A stretch of 33,112 nt of DNA from Candidatus Saccharimonadota bacterium (lineage in GTDB: Bacteria > Patescibacteriota > Saccharimonadia > Saccharimonadales > Saccharimonadaceae). The translations under genes were made by a program, and so were the position numbers. This document shows positions 1-7,917 of the stretch, piece after piece; position 1 is the stretch's first letter, and the number at the start of each line of letters is the position of its first letter. The notes below the pieces were generated by a model, which saw only the letters and a program-made list of their open reading frames with translations, was not told the DNA's origin and searched no databases. The stretch is from positions 83,505 to 116,616 of the forward strand of contig JAFTBP010000007.1 in the NCBI GenBank assembly GCA_017455145.1, in the 5' to 3' direction.

Positions 1-251
1 AGGAAGAGCGGCAGGGAATTACTAACCTAATTAACGCCGGATTTATTGACACCTTCCGCACCCTCCACCCTACAGAACAAAAATACACCTGGTGGACTTG
101 GCGTGCCCGCGCTCGCGAGAGGAATATCGGCTGGCGCATTGATTATTTCTTTATTAGCAAATCTCTAAGAGACAATTTAAAATCTGCCGAAATCCACAAC
201 AACGTTACCGGCTCCGACCACTGTCCAGTCTCTATTAAACTGGAGTTTTAG
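1..251 (+). CDS. xth: Exodeoxyribonuclease III / AP endonuclease, C-terminal 82 residues (partial)
   Basis: The window opens inside this gene; the frame begins at base 3 and ends with TAG at 249-251. The tail carries the exonuclease III signatures GWRIDYFF (metal-site Asp region) and GSDHCPV (catalytic Asp-His), both at the spacing usual for the endonuclease/exonuclease/phosphatase fold. The family repairs abasic sites and removes 3'-blocked ends during base-excision repair in the cytoplasm. The next gene starts at the base after its stop codon (TAG-ATG), so the two are probably cotranscribed and translationally coupled. Only the last third of the protein is visible, so intactness of the rest cannot be judged. 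Confidence 0.9.
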   Translation, partial: EERQGITNLINAGFIDTFRTLHPTEQKYTWWTWRARARERNIGWRIDYFFISKSLRDNLKSAEIHNNVTGSDHCPVSIKLEF

Positions 252-1058
252 ATGGAAAAACACGATTATTGGGTCAAAAATCCTAATCTAAAATTATTCA
301 AAGATTTGGAATGGAATATCCCCGAACAAAAATCAGGTACCCTCAACATTGTTGGCGGAAACTCCGGCAGTTTTTCTACGGTTATTCATACTGCAGAATT
401 CTTATCCAAAACTTTTCCCATCAAAAAATTAAATATCCTTCTACCCGATTCTCTAAAATCTAAAGTTCCACCCCTTCCCGACATTACATTTCTTCCTTCC
501 ACAGAATCCGGCTCCATCAATAAATCGTCAACCTTAAACGATTTTGTTGATTCTGCAGACTTTACATTAATGGTTGGCGACGTTTCCAAAAATTCCGCCA
601 CTTCTATCGCCTTGTCTAATGCCATTAAAAATACAACTCGCCCCGTCCTACTTACGCGCGATGCTATAGATTCGGTTTCTCCAGAAATGACAAACCTGAT
701 TGAAAGAGAAGGGTTCTATTTAATCGGCTCGCTCGCTCAAATTCAAAACGTCTTTCGCTCCGTTTACTATCCCAAAATGATTTTATTATCTCAGCCATTA
801 CTCCCAATCATAGAAGCCTTGCATAAATTTACCCTAAGTTATCCAACCACCATTTTAACCTTCCACCAAGACCAAATTATCGTCGCGAGTGGTGGCAAAG
901 TCGTTACCACCCCACTAGAAAAAACATCCTATACACCAATTTCGCTCTGGGACGGTCAACTTGCCGGCAAAATCTCTGCAATGAATCTTTTTACTCCGAA
1001 TAAACCCTTAGAAGCTTCTGTATCTGCGTTGACTGTAAAATTGCCTCACGATTTTTAA
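252..1058 (+). CDS. YjeF C-domain / ribokinase-like protein, putative NAD(P)HX dehydratase
   Basis: 268 residues. Weak but ordered matches to the ADP/ATP-dependent NAD(P)H-hydrate dehydratase fold: an N-terminal glycine loop (IVGGNSGS, about residues 33-40), a central segment ending in a strand (RPVLLTRDA) where the family has its LDADAL strand, and a C-terminal DGQLAGKISA in place of the usual GTGDVLAG, keeping the catalytic-type Asp and the LAG. The YjeF N-domain epimerase is absent. The family repairs hydrated NADH/NADPH. The start abuts the stop of the exonuclease gene. The 3' end overlaps the convergent glycosyltransferase by 68 nt. The sequence is very divergent; a non-catalytic ribokinase-like protein is the alternative. 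Confidence 0.6.
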   Translation: MEKHDYWVKNPNLKLFKDLEWNIPEQKSGTLNIVGGNSGSFSTVIHTAEFLSKTFPIKKLNILLPDSLKSKVPPLPDITFLPSTESGSINKSSTLNDFVDSADFTLMVGDVSKNSATSIALSNAIKNTTRPVLLTRDAIDSVSPEMTNLIEREGFYLIGSLAQIQNVFRSVYYPKMILLSQPLLPIIEALHKFTLSYPTTILTFHQDQIIVASGGKVVTTPLEKTSYTPISLWDGQLAGKISAMNLFTPNKPLEASVSALTVKLPHDF

Positions 1059-2223
1059 GCATAGTTCTACTCATTTTTTCTATCCTCTCGGGATCTCGTG
1101 CTACTTCGTCCAGCGCTCTTGCCATCTCTCGCGGAGACGGACCGCTCGCCATAACATATCCCCCCTCTGGCACTGATTCTTTCATATCTGGATCGCAGAA
1201 GAATACCGGCAAACCTGTTGCCTCCGCCTCAAGCAATGTCAGCCCTTGTGTATCAAACCCATACGACACTGTTGCAGAAATATGCTGACCAAGCATTTTG
1301 TCTAACACTTCGTCGTGTGGCACTCTCCCGTAGAATATACATTTCTTATCCATACCGTTTTGTTTTACGAATTTTTGCGCCAAAGAAAGTGCATTTCCAT
1401 CTCCGCACGCCGAGAAAAAATACGGACTTTTCATTAGCGTCAAAGCCGTCAAAAATGGCATAATCCGCTTTTCATTAGACAATCTACTATTCCAAAAAAT
1501 CCGAAGCACATCACCCTTTTCATATTTCCGGACTAAACTGCCGTTAACCTTGCTAACCCTTCTGTCTATGTCCGCCACCATCTCGTCGGCTACGCCATTA
1601 GAAACAACCGTAATTGGTTTTTTGACACCATATTTTTTTAACCTGTCCGCAAAATGCTGTGACGGCGTAATAACTTTGTCCGCGTAATTTGCGTGATTTA
1701 CCATTAGCGTCCACATCTTAGCCGTTGCTACCGTATCTGCCAATTTTTTATCACGCTTCACTTTTACAGGATGGGGAATATATCGCCCGTGTAAGAAACA
1801 TAGTAAACTTCCTACTAGGGTTTTTAGCGGATGCGGAATATTTACTTTTATCGCCATATCTTCTCGTCCGTGCATCGTCTGTACTAGCGGACGGTTAAAC
1901 CTCCGCGCAAGTTTCATACCCGCAATAGAACAACTCGCTTCATAATGAACGTGTACCACATCAAACTTAAATTCAGGACATTCTAAAAGCACCGCAGAAA
2001 TAACCTTTTCTGGACGCTTAGATACTGGCGCGCCATTTAACCGCAAAAATTTATGCGTCGGAACAATTTTTACGTCATTGTCTTTGGTTGACTTTGAAAA
2101 ACCAGGACAAAAAATAGTGACTTCGTGTCCGAGTTTTTTCAGACTTTCTTTCTGCGCAGTAATAGAAGAGGGAATTCCACCTGGCACTTCCAGAAAAACG
2201 TCTGTAAATATTGCGATTTTCAT
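991..2223 (-). CDS. Glycosyltransferase family 4 (GT-B fold)
   Basis: 410 residues. The N-terminus MKIAIFTDVFLEVPGGI and the following VHVHY are typical of the GT4 acceptor domain. The C-terminal donor domain shows WNSRLSNEKR and the EX7E-like QGLTLLEAEATGLPVFF. Relatives transfer glucose or mannose to diacylglycerol or phosphatidylinositol at the inner membrane face, so a glycolipid role fits the neighbouring acyltransferases, but donor and acceptor are not readable. A -10 box on the minus strand (2236-2231) lies 7 nt before the ATG and no Shine-Dalgarno is present, so the mRNA is probably leaderless. It is divergent from the SDR gene, and its last 23 codons overlap the convergent YjeF-like gene. 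Confidence 0.88.
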   Translation of the reverse strand: MKIAIFTDVFLEVPGGIPSSITAQKESLKKLGHEVTIFCPGFSKSTKDNDVKIVPTHKFLRLNGAPVSKRPEKVISAVLLECPEFKFDVVHVHYEASCSIAGMKLARRFNRPLVQTMHGREDMAIKVNIPHPLKTLVGSLLCFLHGRYIPHPVKVKRDKKLADTVATAKMWTLMVNHANYADKVITPSQHFADRLKKYGVKKPITVVSNGVADEMVADIDRRVSKVNGSLVRKYEKGDVLRIFWNSRLSNEKRIMPFLTALTLMKSPYFFSACGDGNALSLAQKFVKQNGMDKKCIFYGRVPHDEVLDKMLGQHISATVSYGFDTQGLTLLEAEATGLPVFFCDPDMKESVPEGGYVMASGPSPREMARALDEVARDPERIEKMSRTMLKNREAILQSTQIQKLLRVYSE

Positions 2224-2230
2224 AATTATT

Positions 2231-2263
2231 ATTATATGGCACAGCCAGAATTAATGCTATACT
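2231..2263. promoter_or_regulatory. Divergent promoter region for GT4 (-) and SDR (+)
   Basis: On the minus strand TATAAT occupies 2236-2231, 7 nt before the GT4 ATG. On the plus strand an extended -10, TGC-TATACT, ends at 2263 and gives the SDR gene a leader of about 24 nt with AAGGAG (2283-2288). Confidence 0.65.
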
Positions 2264-2293
2264 ATTAAAGTAACAGTAGAGTAAGGAGAAATT

Positions 2294-3055
2294 ATGTTTG
2301 ACTTAAAAGGACAAGTAGCAGTTGTTACTGGAGCCAGCTCCGGACTAGGGAAGCAAATGGCTAGAGGATTCGCTCGTCAGGGCGCCAATCTCGCTATTTT
2401 GGCTCGCCGTATTGAACGTCTAGAAAAATTCGCCGACGAACTTCGCGACGAATTCAAGGTAGAAATTTTGCCAGTTCAGTGCGACGTGACTAACACCGAC
2501 AGCATCAATTCTGCCGCTAAAACCGTAGAAGAAGCCTATGGCAAAGTAGACATCCTCCTAAACTGTGCCGGCTCGTCCAAAGACAAAGGCGTACTAGAAA
2601 TGAATGACGACGAATGGGATTTCACTATCGCCACTGACGAAACCAGCGTCTTTAAGATGACTCGCGCTTTTGGCAACATTATGAAAAAGAAAAAATATGG
2701 TCGCATTATCAATATTGCCAGTATGTATGGCCTCGTCGGCAACACCGAAATCCCAACTATCGCCTATCACGCTTCCAAAGGCGCCGTGATTAACTTTACC
2801 CGCGCTGCCGCCGCCGAACTAGCGCTTGATGGTATCACCGTTAACGCCATCTGCCCAGGCTATTTCTATACCGAACTCACTCAGCCAGTTCTAGATACGG
2901 ATACTTTCCAGCAATTTGCCAAAGTCCACGTCCCAATGCAGAGATACGGCAAAGAAGGCGAGCTAAACGCCGCCGCTATCTTCCTCGCAAGCAAAGAGGC
3001 ATCTTATGTTACTGGTGCTATCATTCCTGTTGACGGAGGCTACACCGCCGTTTAA
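2294..3055 (+). CDS. Short-chain dehydrogenase/reductase (SDR)
   Basis: 253 residues, the usual length for a classical SDR. Visible motifs are the Rossmann TGASSGLG (residues 12-19), NCAG (90-93, classical NNAG), catalytic Ser143 in NIASMYG, the YHASK pair Tyr158/Lys162, the downstream NAICPGYF and the C-terminal VDGGYTAV. The protein should reduce or oxidise a carbonyl/hydroxyl group with NAD(P)H. Best family resemblance is to FabG-like or gluconate-5-dehydrogenase-like members; the substrate is unknown. The complete fatty-acid pathway is not seen here, so calling it fabG would be overreach. It has a normal Shine-Dalgarno (AAGGAG) 6 nt before ATG, unlike the leaderless GT4 gene opposite it. 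Confidence 0.9.
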   Translation: MFDLKGQVAVVTGASSGLGKQMARGFARQGANLAILARRIERLEKFADELRDEFKVEILPVQCDVTNTDSINSAAKTVEEAYGKVDILLNCAGSSKDKGVLEMNDDEWDFTIATDETSVFKMTRAFGNIMKKKKYGRIINIASMYGLVGNTEIPTIAYHASKGAVINFTRAAAAELALDGITVNAICPGYFYTELTQPVLDTDTFQQFAKVHVPMQRYGKEGELNAAAIFLASKEASYVTGAIIPVDGGYTAV

Positions 3056-3063
3056 TAAAACTC

Positions 3064-3092
3064 TTGACACAAAACACCGCTTGTGCTAAGAT
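3064..3092 (+). promoter_or_regulatory. Consensus promoter TTGACA-N17-TAAGAT
   Basis: TTGACA at 3064-3069 and TAAGAT at 3087-3092 with exactly 17 nt between. A transcript from it would reach a hairpin with a T-run after only about 35-40 nt (3115-3138), before the tRNA-Leu promoter. Confidence 0.65.
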
Positions 3093-3114
3093 AAAAGTGT
3101 AGAGTTGAGTTTTG

Positions 3115-3138
3115 CCCCGGTTACGTTCCGGGGTTTTA
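3115..3138 (+). terminator. Intrinsic terminator / attenuator hairpin
   Basis: CCCCGG (3115-3120) pairs with CCGGGG (3128-3133) around a 7-nt loop, followed by TTTTA. It can terminate the SDR transcript and also the short transcript from the promoter at 3064. Confidence 0.65.
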
Positions 3139-3156
3139 TGATTTTTACATAAAATG

Positions 3157-3165
3157 TGCTATAAT
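3157..3165 (+). promoter_or_regulatory. Extended -10 promoter of tRNA-Leu
   Basis: TGC-TATAAT ends at 3165, 9 nt before the first base of the tRNA. No clear -35 is seen 17 nt upstream. Confidence 0.6.
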
Positions 3166-3174
3166 AATACCATT

Positions 3175-3261
3175 GGGCGAATGGCGGAACTGGTAGACGC
3201 GCTAGACTCAAAATCTTGTGATAGCAATATCGTGTGGGTTCAAGTCCCACTTCGCCCACCA
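3175..3261 (+). tRNA. tRNA-Leu (anticodon CAA)
   Basis: The acceptor stem GGGCGAA (3175-3181) pairs with TTCGCCC (3251-3257), followed by an A and an encoded CCA. The T-arm GTGGGTTCAAGTCCCAC is intact. The anticodon loop CTCAAAA reads CAA. A long variable arm and the D-arm GCGGAACTGGTAGACGC are class II leucine features. One T-T mismatch appears in the anticodon stem. The membrane-protein gene starts 25 nt after the CCA with no promoter between, so the tRNA and mRNA are probably one transcript. Confidence 0.95.
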
Positions 3262-3285
3262 AATCTACAACAATTTTGGTGGAAT

Positions 3286-4347
3286 ATGAAAGAAAAAGAA
3301 CTAAAAAAGCAGGGCATTAAAAGTTTAGTGATGAGTATATCACTTTTTTTGTTGCTTTTTCTGCTCACTTTCTGGCTAATCTTTAAAGATCAAGATATGG
3401 GCGCCATCCTTGATGTCGCCAACGATGCTAATATCTTGTGGATTTTTGCTGGACTTTTGCTTATGGTTGGTTATTTCCTAGTTCAAGCCTGGAATGTTAA
3501 GAGTATTCTCGGCTCGCTCGGTCAAAAAATCTCACTCTTAAAAATGTTCAAATTCACCCTCATTGAATTTTTCTTCTGCGCAATGACCCCATCCGCCACC
3601 GGTGGACAACCGCTAGAAATCTATTATATGTCCAAAGAGGGCATTTCCGTTCCAAAAGCCACTATGGCAATTTTTGTCCAACTCTGCGGATACCAAATCG
3701 CCGTTATGACACTCGGCATCATTTCAGTTTTGTTCTTGCCGGTCAAACTACCACCGGCAGTTTTTATGTTCTTCACTATCGGTCTACTTATTAACGGAGT
3801 CGCGCTTTTAGTTCTATTATCGTGCGTGTTCCTGCCAAAAATCACTCAAATCGTCGGCAACGCGTTTATCAAATTCGCCCACAAACTCCACCTCAAAAAA
3901 GCAGACAAAATGGAAGAAAAATTAAATGACAGCCTTGCGCAATATGCCGAAAACGCCACTTATATCAAACGCCACAAAAAAGAATTTTTAAAAGCCGTCG
4001 GTCGCGTATTTGCTCAAGTCGCCGTCTATTATCTCGTACCATTCTGCGTTTACAAAGCCTTTGGTTTTTCCGAGCACAATATCTTTGAGCTTTTTGCAAT
4101 GCAGTCCGTCCTCTTCATTGCTACCGCCGGCTTCCCAATACCTGGCGCAGTGGGCTTATCCGAATCAGTTTTCCTTTCTCTCTACGGTACTATTTTTGGC
4201 CTAGACATCATCAACTCTGCTATGCTCTTACATCGCGGTATTACTTTCTACGGTTTTGTCATTATCAGTATGCTTATCGTCCTCGCCAACATTGTATTCC
4301 TCAAAATTCACGAGCGTAGTCCAGAAAAGAAAGCAGAAAAAGAATGA
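3286..4347 (+). CDS. LPG-synthase transmembrane-region (UPF0104/MprF-N-like) membrane protein
   Basis: 353 residues with about seven or eight hydrophobic segments spread over the length and basic ends. Typical family positions are TPSATGGQPLE in the first third and the FPIPGAVGLSE loop in the last third, matching the flippase-like transmembrane region of MprF (lysylphosphatidylglycerol synthase TM family). No C-terminal aminoacyl-transferase domain is present, so it is more likely a lipid transporter/flippase or glycolipid partner than a full MprF. Start chosen at the ATG after GGTGGAAT; the frame stays open upstream but runs through the tRNA. The ATGA overlap (4344-4347) couples it to the acyltransferase gene. 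Confidence 0.85.
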   Translation: MKEKELKKQGIKSLVMSISLFLLLFLLTFWLIFKDQDMGAILDVANDANILWIFAGLLLMVGYFLVQAWNVKSILGSLGQKISLLKMFKFTLIEFFFCAMTPSATGGQPLEIYYMSKEGISVPKATMAIFVQLCGYQIAVMTLGIISVLFLPVKLPPAVFMFFTIGLLINGVALLVLLSCVFLPKITQIVGNAFIKFAHKLHLKKADKMEEKLNDSLAQYAENATYIKRHKKEFLKAVGRVFAQVAVYYLVPFCVYKAFGFSEHNIFELFAMQSVLFIATAGFPIPGAVGLSESVFLSLYGTIFGLDIINSAMLLHRGITFYGFVIISMLIVLANIVFLKIHERSPEKKAEKE

Positions 4348-5111
4348 AAACCGTCTATTATAACGATTACTCCGACAATTTCGTTGAAACCAAAAATCAA
4401 TCAAAATCCGTCCCAGACAGCTATCAGTTCATCAAAACTGGTCCGTTTACAAAACTAGCCGGCGCCATACTTTTTTGCATTTTTAAATTTATCGGGCGCA
4501 TTTATGCTATTTTCGTTCTTGGACTCCGCGTAGAAGGGAAATACAAACTCAAAAACTACCGAAAATCTACCAAATCCGGCTACTATATTTACGCAAATCA
4601 CGTTCTAACTTATGGCGACGTTTATAATCCTGCGCTTTATAATCCAGTTCACCCATATTATATTTGTGATAGTTCCAATCTCGGCATTCCTATTCTCGGC
4701 CCAATTTTGCCACTCGTTGGGGCTTTGCCTATCCCCGATTCCATCCGTGGCAAAAAACGTCTCTTTGACGCTATTTCTACTCGCGCCAAAGAGGGAAACG
4801 CCATTATAATTTATCCCGAAGCCCACGTCTGGCCATATTACACCAAAATCCGCCCATACGATACTACATCTTTTGCTTTTCCAGTTCGCGACAATCTTCC
4901 AATTTTTACCGCTACCACTACGTTTACATCTAGAAGATTTCGCAAAAAACCTCGCGTCACCATTTATATTGATGGCCCATTTTCCGCTCCAGAAGAATTA
5001 AATAAGCACGAAAAATCCACCTATCTCCGCGATAAGGCACTTCGTTCAATGGGACAAAACAGCGGTCGTTCTACCGCTAAATACATTAACTACAAAAAGC
5101 GCGAAAATTAG
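4344..5111 (+). CDS. PlsC-type lysophospholipid acyltransferase
   Basis: 255 residues with a hydrophobic segment around residues 38-60. Motif I is NHVLTYGD (His86, Asp92), i.e. H-X5-D rather than the canonical H-X4-D. Motif III is YPEAHVWPYY (157 onward) and there is LPLVGALPIP between them. These match the acyltransferase family that moves acyl chains from ACP or CoA to lysophosphatidate or other membrane acceptors. It overlaps the flippase-like gene by 4 nt, so one operon is likely, and its last 26 nt overlap the convergent second PlsC gene. The extra residue in motif I is a reason to check the substrate or activity. Confidence 0.82.
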   Translation: MKTVYYNDYSDNFVETKNQSKSVPDSYQFIKTGPFTKLAGAILFCIFKFIGRIYAIFVLGLRVEGKYKLKNYRKSTKSGYYIYANHVLTYGDVYNPALYNPVHPYYICDSSNLGIPILGPILPLVGALPIPDSIRGKKRLFDAISTRAKEGNAIIIYPEAHVWPYYTKIRPYDTTSFAFPVRDNLPIFTATTTFTSRRFRKKPRVTIYIDGPFSAPEELNKHEKSTYLRDKALRSMGQNSGRSTAKYINYKKREN

Positions 5112-5946
5112 CAATATCGCTCTTATCAAAATCATATTTTAATTCTTTGCCATACGCTTTTTCGTAGGCTTTTTTCTTTGCCTCATAATCTTTCTGGCAC
5201 ATTTCTATACTATTCTGACGAGTATTTTTAGCGCTATCCGGATATATCGGAGGCAGTACATTTATAATATATTCCGACTCAAAAAACTCATCATTATCTG
5301 GGCGATTAGTATCTTTTATTTCTACAAAACACGGCACTATCGGGCATTTAAGTTCTGACGCAAAATAAAACGCACCACGCTTGTTTGGACGAGGTTTACG
5401 GTAATTAAACCACATCTCTTCTTCTGGATATATTAACACTGGCTGCCCCGCGTCCAGCGTCTCTTTCATCTTGTCTAAAAATTCTCCCCTAATATAACTG
5501 GCGCTTTTACAAACTGGAATATGATCCAAATAGTTAAACAACTCTCCTATCACTCCCCCTGCCGCCAAATTTCCCGCCTGAATTACGATTGCTGGCCTAG
5601 TATTATAATGTTCACGAATCAATTTCTTTACACATAAATTATCTAGCGGATTAAAATGATTAGACGTAATAATAAACCGCCCGTTGCTCGGCAAATTTTC
5701 CGCCCCAGAAATAGTGATTAGTTTGTCATAGGCTTTTATCTGCGCATTCTCAAGTTTTCTCATTGCCATCTGTTTTAGCCTGAAACTCTTTTTCTTGCGC
5801 GCCTTATAAAACCGCTCAATATATTTTTGCTCTTCCTCTTCTGATAGACTCGCATCCCCCTCTTCCACTTTGCGGTTCAAATCATTATCAAATATCGCCT
5901 GCTTAATATTTTCTATGACGTTTTGTTTGCTTCCGCCAATTATCAT
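5086..5946 (-). CDS. PlsC-type 1-acyl-glycerol-3-phosphate acyltransferase-like protein
   Basis: 286 residues. The start is placed at MIIGGSKQ because its ATG overlaps the stop of the upstream GT8 gene (ATGA); an open extension further upstream lies inside that gene. A charged N-terminal region (1-60, DASLSEEEEQ, KARKKK) precedes the catalytic domain: motif I SNHFNPLDN with canonical H97-X4-D102, then IRGEF, and YPEEEMWF (173 onward) as motif III. It would acylate a glycerolipid at the membrane. Third gene of a minus-strand operon after two GT8 glycosyltransferases, which suggests acylated glycolipids or lipoteichoic-type polymers as the product, as inference. Confidence 0.82.
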   Translation of the reverse strand: MIIGGSKQNVIENIKQAIFDNDLNRKVEEGDASLSEEEEQKYIERFYKARKKKSFRLKQMAMRKLENAQIKAYDKLITISGAENLPSNGRFIITSNHFNPLDNLCVKKLIREHYNTRPAIVIQAGNLAAGGVIGELFNYLDHIPVCKSASYIRGEFLDKMKETLDAGQPVLIYPEEEMWFNYRKPRPNKRGAFYFASELKCPIVPCFVEIKDTNRPDNDEFFESEYIINVLPPIYPDSAKNTRQNSIEMCQKDYEAKKKAYEKAYGKELKYDFDKSDIANFRAFCS

Positions 5947-7061
5947 TTTTTCTTCCTTGTGCCAGTCAAAATCTCTGCACTCTTTTTTACGGCTCCAGCA
6001 ATTGGCTTTAACGGCAGAAGCGGAAGACTTAGCGTTACTTTTACTACGTGCCAACCCCATCCTGTTTCTACTACCTTATATTCTTTATTGCTTGGCTTTC
6101 CAGCGCGAATTTCATCGCCACCCTCAAACACTTTTCTAAACGTTATTTTATTCTTATGTGCCAAGTCGGCGTGTTTCATCATTTGCCCAAGAAAATCCAT
6201 ATCGCGGTTTAAATCGTGTGGTTCCGCTTTAACCTTGTTAATCTGCTTTAGAAATGGCGAGTGCGCCGCATAACGCCAAAAATACACTTCATAATCAATA
6301 TCGTCATAATGCCACGGCTTAAAATACAAATTATAGTGTACAATACCAGGCTCTTTCATTGGCGGAGTGTCTTTTGCCGGCATAGCATCCCACTTGGACG
6401 GCAATAATTTAACTCTCCCGTAACACATTGCGTTCAGATAATCTTGATCCGGCGCCACCGTATCAAAATCATACCTCACCATTAGGTATAAGAAGTGCTC
6501 ATCAAACCTCAGGCGTCTTAATTCCTCCAAGTTCAGAAGTAGCACACCAGAATTAAAATATTCATCTCTTGGAATGCCTACAACTTTTTCAATGTAATCC
6601 ATAAACGGTTTATTTTTCTTAATAGAAAAATCGTTCACCGCACCCAGCAAATACTTCTTGCCAAGATTCGTGTTGAACATTTCAGAAATATCTCCCACTA
6701 CCACCGTATCAGAATCAAGATAAATACCTTTTTCGTATTGTGGGAACATCTGCGCAATAAAAATTCTATAATAAATCGTCAAGGTAAACATACTGGCATT
6801 AAGCCTAGTATTTGGACGTTCCGTGAGGAATCCTAAAACTTCTTTCATTGGCTTGAGATGAATATGCGCGTCTTTTTCTCTCAAAACTTTCATTGTTTTA
6901 AGTTTTGTTAGTGTCTTAAGGCTCATTTTTTCATACACTACATAAATCTCGTAAGTATAATCTGGACTAGCATTCTTCAGAAGGGAAATAATTGACACCG
7001 AAAGATACGGCGCATACGTTTCGTCCGCTGTATAGAAAATTGGAATAACCGGCTTTGTCAT
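5943..7061 (-). CDS. Glycosyltransferase family 8
   Basis: 372 residues, starting at MTKPVIPIFYTAD behind AAGGAGG; a start eight codons upstream is possible but would put the Shine-Dalgarno inside the gene. GT8 features: N-terminal PIFYTADETYAPYLSVS, the metal-binding DXD in YLDSDTVV (116-118), NSGVLLLNL, APDQDYLN and the late HYNLYFKPW histidine motif. The family uses UDP-sugars with retention of configuration (galactosyl/glucosyl transfer in LPS or glycogenin relatives). The C-terminal 60 residues are basic with an amphipathic/hydrophobic stretch (LSLPLLPLKPIAG), compatible with membrane association. ATGA overlaps at both ends make a three-gene operon. Confidence 0.9.
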   Translation of the reverse strand: MTKPVIPIFYTADETYAPYLSVSIISLLKNASPDYTYEIYVVYEKMSLKTLTKLKTMKVLREKDAHIHLKPMKEVLGFLTERPNTRLNASMFTLTIYYRIFIAQMFPQYEKGIYLDSDTVVVGDISEMFNTNLGKKYLLGAVNDFSIKKNKPFMDYIEKVVGIPRDEYFNSGVLLLNLEELRRLRFDEHFLYLMVRYDFDTVAPDQDYLNAMCYGRVKLLPSKWDAMPAKDTPPMKEPGIVHYNLYFKPWHYDDIDYEVYFWRYAAHSPFLKQINKVKAEPHDLNRDMDFLGQMMKHADLAHKNKITFRKVFEGGDEIRAGKPSNKEYKVVETGWGWHVVKVTLSLPLLPLKPIAGAVKKSAEILTGTRKKK

Positions 7062-7879
7062 TTTACCTCCTTTAGTGCCTTCCATTCTGCTAAAATATCA
7101 TCAAGCTTAAAACAATTTAGGTTCTCGTGTAGTAATTTTTCATCCCACGGTTTAATCCGTATCACCTTAAAAAACGGAAAAAACTTAAACGTGTTAGAAA
7201 AATGCCTAAAAACCGTATTTCTTGTGATTTCTTTTTGGTTATTAAATTCCTCACTCACAATTTTCTTATATTTAGAGCAAAAATTCAAGGCGCTTTGGTC
7301 TGGCATAATCATTGGGTATTTCTTACAAGCACGCCTTGCCCTTTCAAACAATCCCGTTTCGCGAATTTTCTTCAGATTAAGTAGTAAAACTCCAGAATTA
7401 ATATAGCGTTTTTTATGAAATGGTAATCTATAAATATGCGACCCATAACGATCTAGCGCGCCCGCCATCTCATATTTTTCCATATTGATATTATATAGCG
7501 CGCTTGGGTCTTTTAGGCACACCACATCCGTATCTAAATACAAAAATTTCTCTGGAAAATCTGGCAATTTATCAGCATAAAGCCTCAACATACAATACGG
7601 AGTAAAATACGTTCTCATATTAGCCGTCACTGGCTCTTTCTTAAATTCCTCCCCCACATCAATAATTCTTAGCGTACTTAGACTATCTTTTTCCTTGAGT
7701 TTTTTAGAGAGTTTTGCAACGTCCTTTTCTAAAATAGGGTAATAACGTTTTTTAGAATTAGCATATTCCATCGTAAAAATATAGATATTGAGTGGCTCGT
7801 TTACATTTTTTATTAGTGACAAAATAGCAATAGTTACCCCATCTACAATATTTCTGTCGCCACAAAATAATATATTCAT
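7058..7879 (-). CDS. Glycosyltransferase family 8
   Basis: 273 residues. MNILFCGDRN, the DXD YLDTDVVC (116-118), INSGVLLLNLKKI and MPDQSALN mark a compact GT8 enzyme; the end KPWDEK keeps the family KPW position. It is a paralogue rather than a duplicate of the next gene, since sequence outside the motifs differs. First gene of the minus-strand operon. Its -10 (TGA-TATAAT, 7895-7887) ends 7 nt before the ATG and no Shine-Dalgarno is present, so the transcript should be leaderless, while the two downstream genes rely on ATGA coupling. Confidence 0.88.
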   Translation of the reverse strand: MNILFCGDRNIVDGVTIAILSLIKNVNEPLNIYIFTMEYANSKKRYYPILEKDVAKLSKKLKEKDSLSTLRIIDVGEEFKKEPVTANMRTYFTPYCMLRLYADKLPDFPEKFLYLDTDVVCLKDPSALYNINMEKYEMAGALDRYGSHIYRLPFHKKRYINSGVLLLNLKKIRETGLFERARRACKKYPMIMPDQSALNFCSKYKKIVSEEFNNQKEITRNTVFRHFSNTFKFFPFFKVIRIKPWDEKLLHENLNCFKLDDILAEWKALKEVK

Positions 7880-7886
7880 TAAGGCT

Positions 7887-7909
7887 ATTATATCAAAATA
7901 TGCTAAAAT
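7887..7909. promoter_or_regulatory. Overlapping divergent promoters, GT8 operon (-) and acyl ligase (+)
   Basis: Minus strand TATAAT at 7892-7887 lies 7 nt from the GT8 ATG. Plus strand TGC-TAAAAT (taaaat 7904-7909) lies 8 nt from the ligase ATG. The 38-nt intergenic region leaves no room for untranslated leaders on either side. Confidence 0.7.
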
Positions 7910-7917
7910 AGTCCTAT

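Noticed and set aside
3154..3285. Upstream start for the flippase-like membrane protein
   Set aside because: The 44-codon extension is translated from the tRNA-Leu gene itself.
4344..4347. Recoded TGA (as in Gracilibacteria/Absconditabacteria)
   Set aside because: TGA stops at ATGA overlaps and at pth fit normal gene ends, so the standard code is used.
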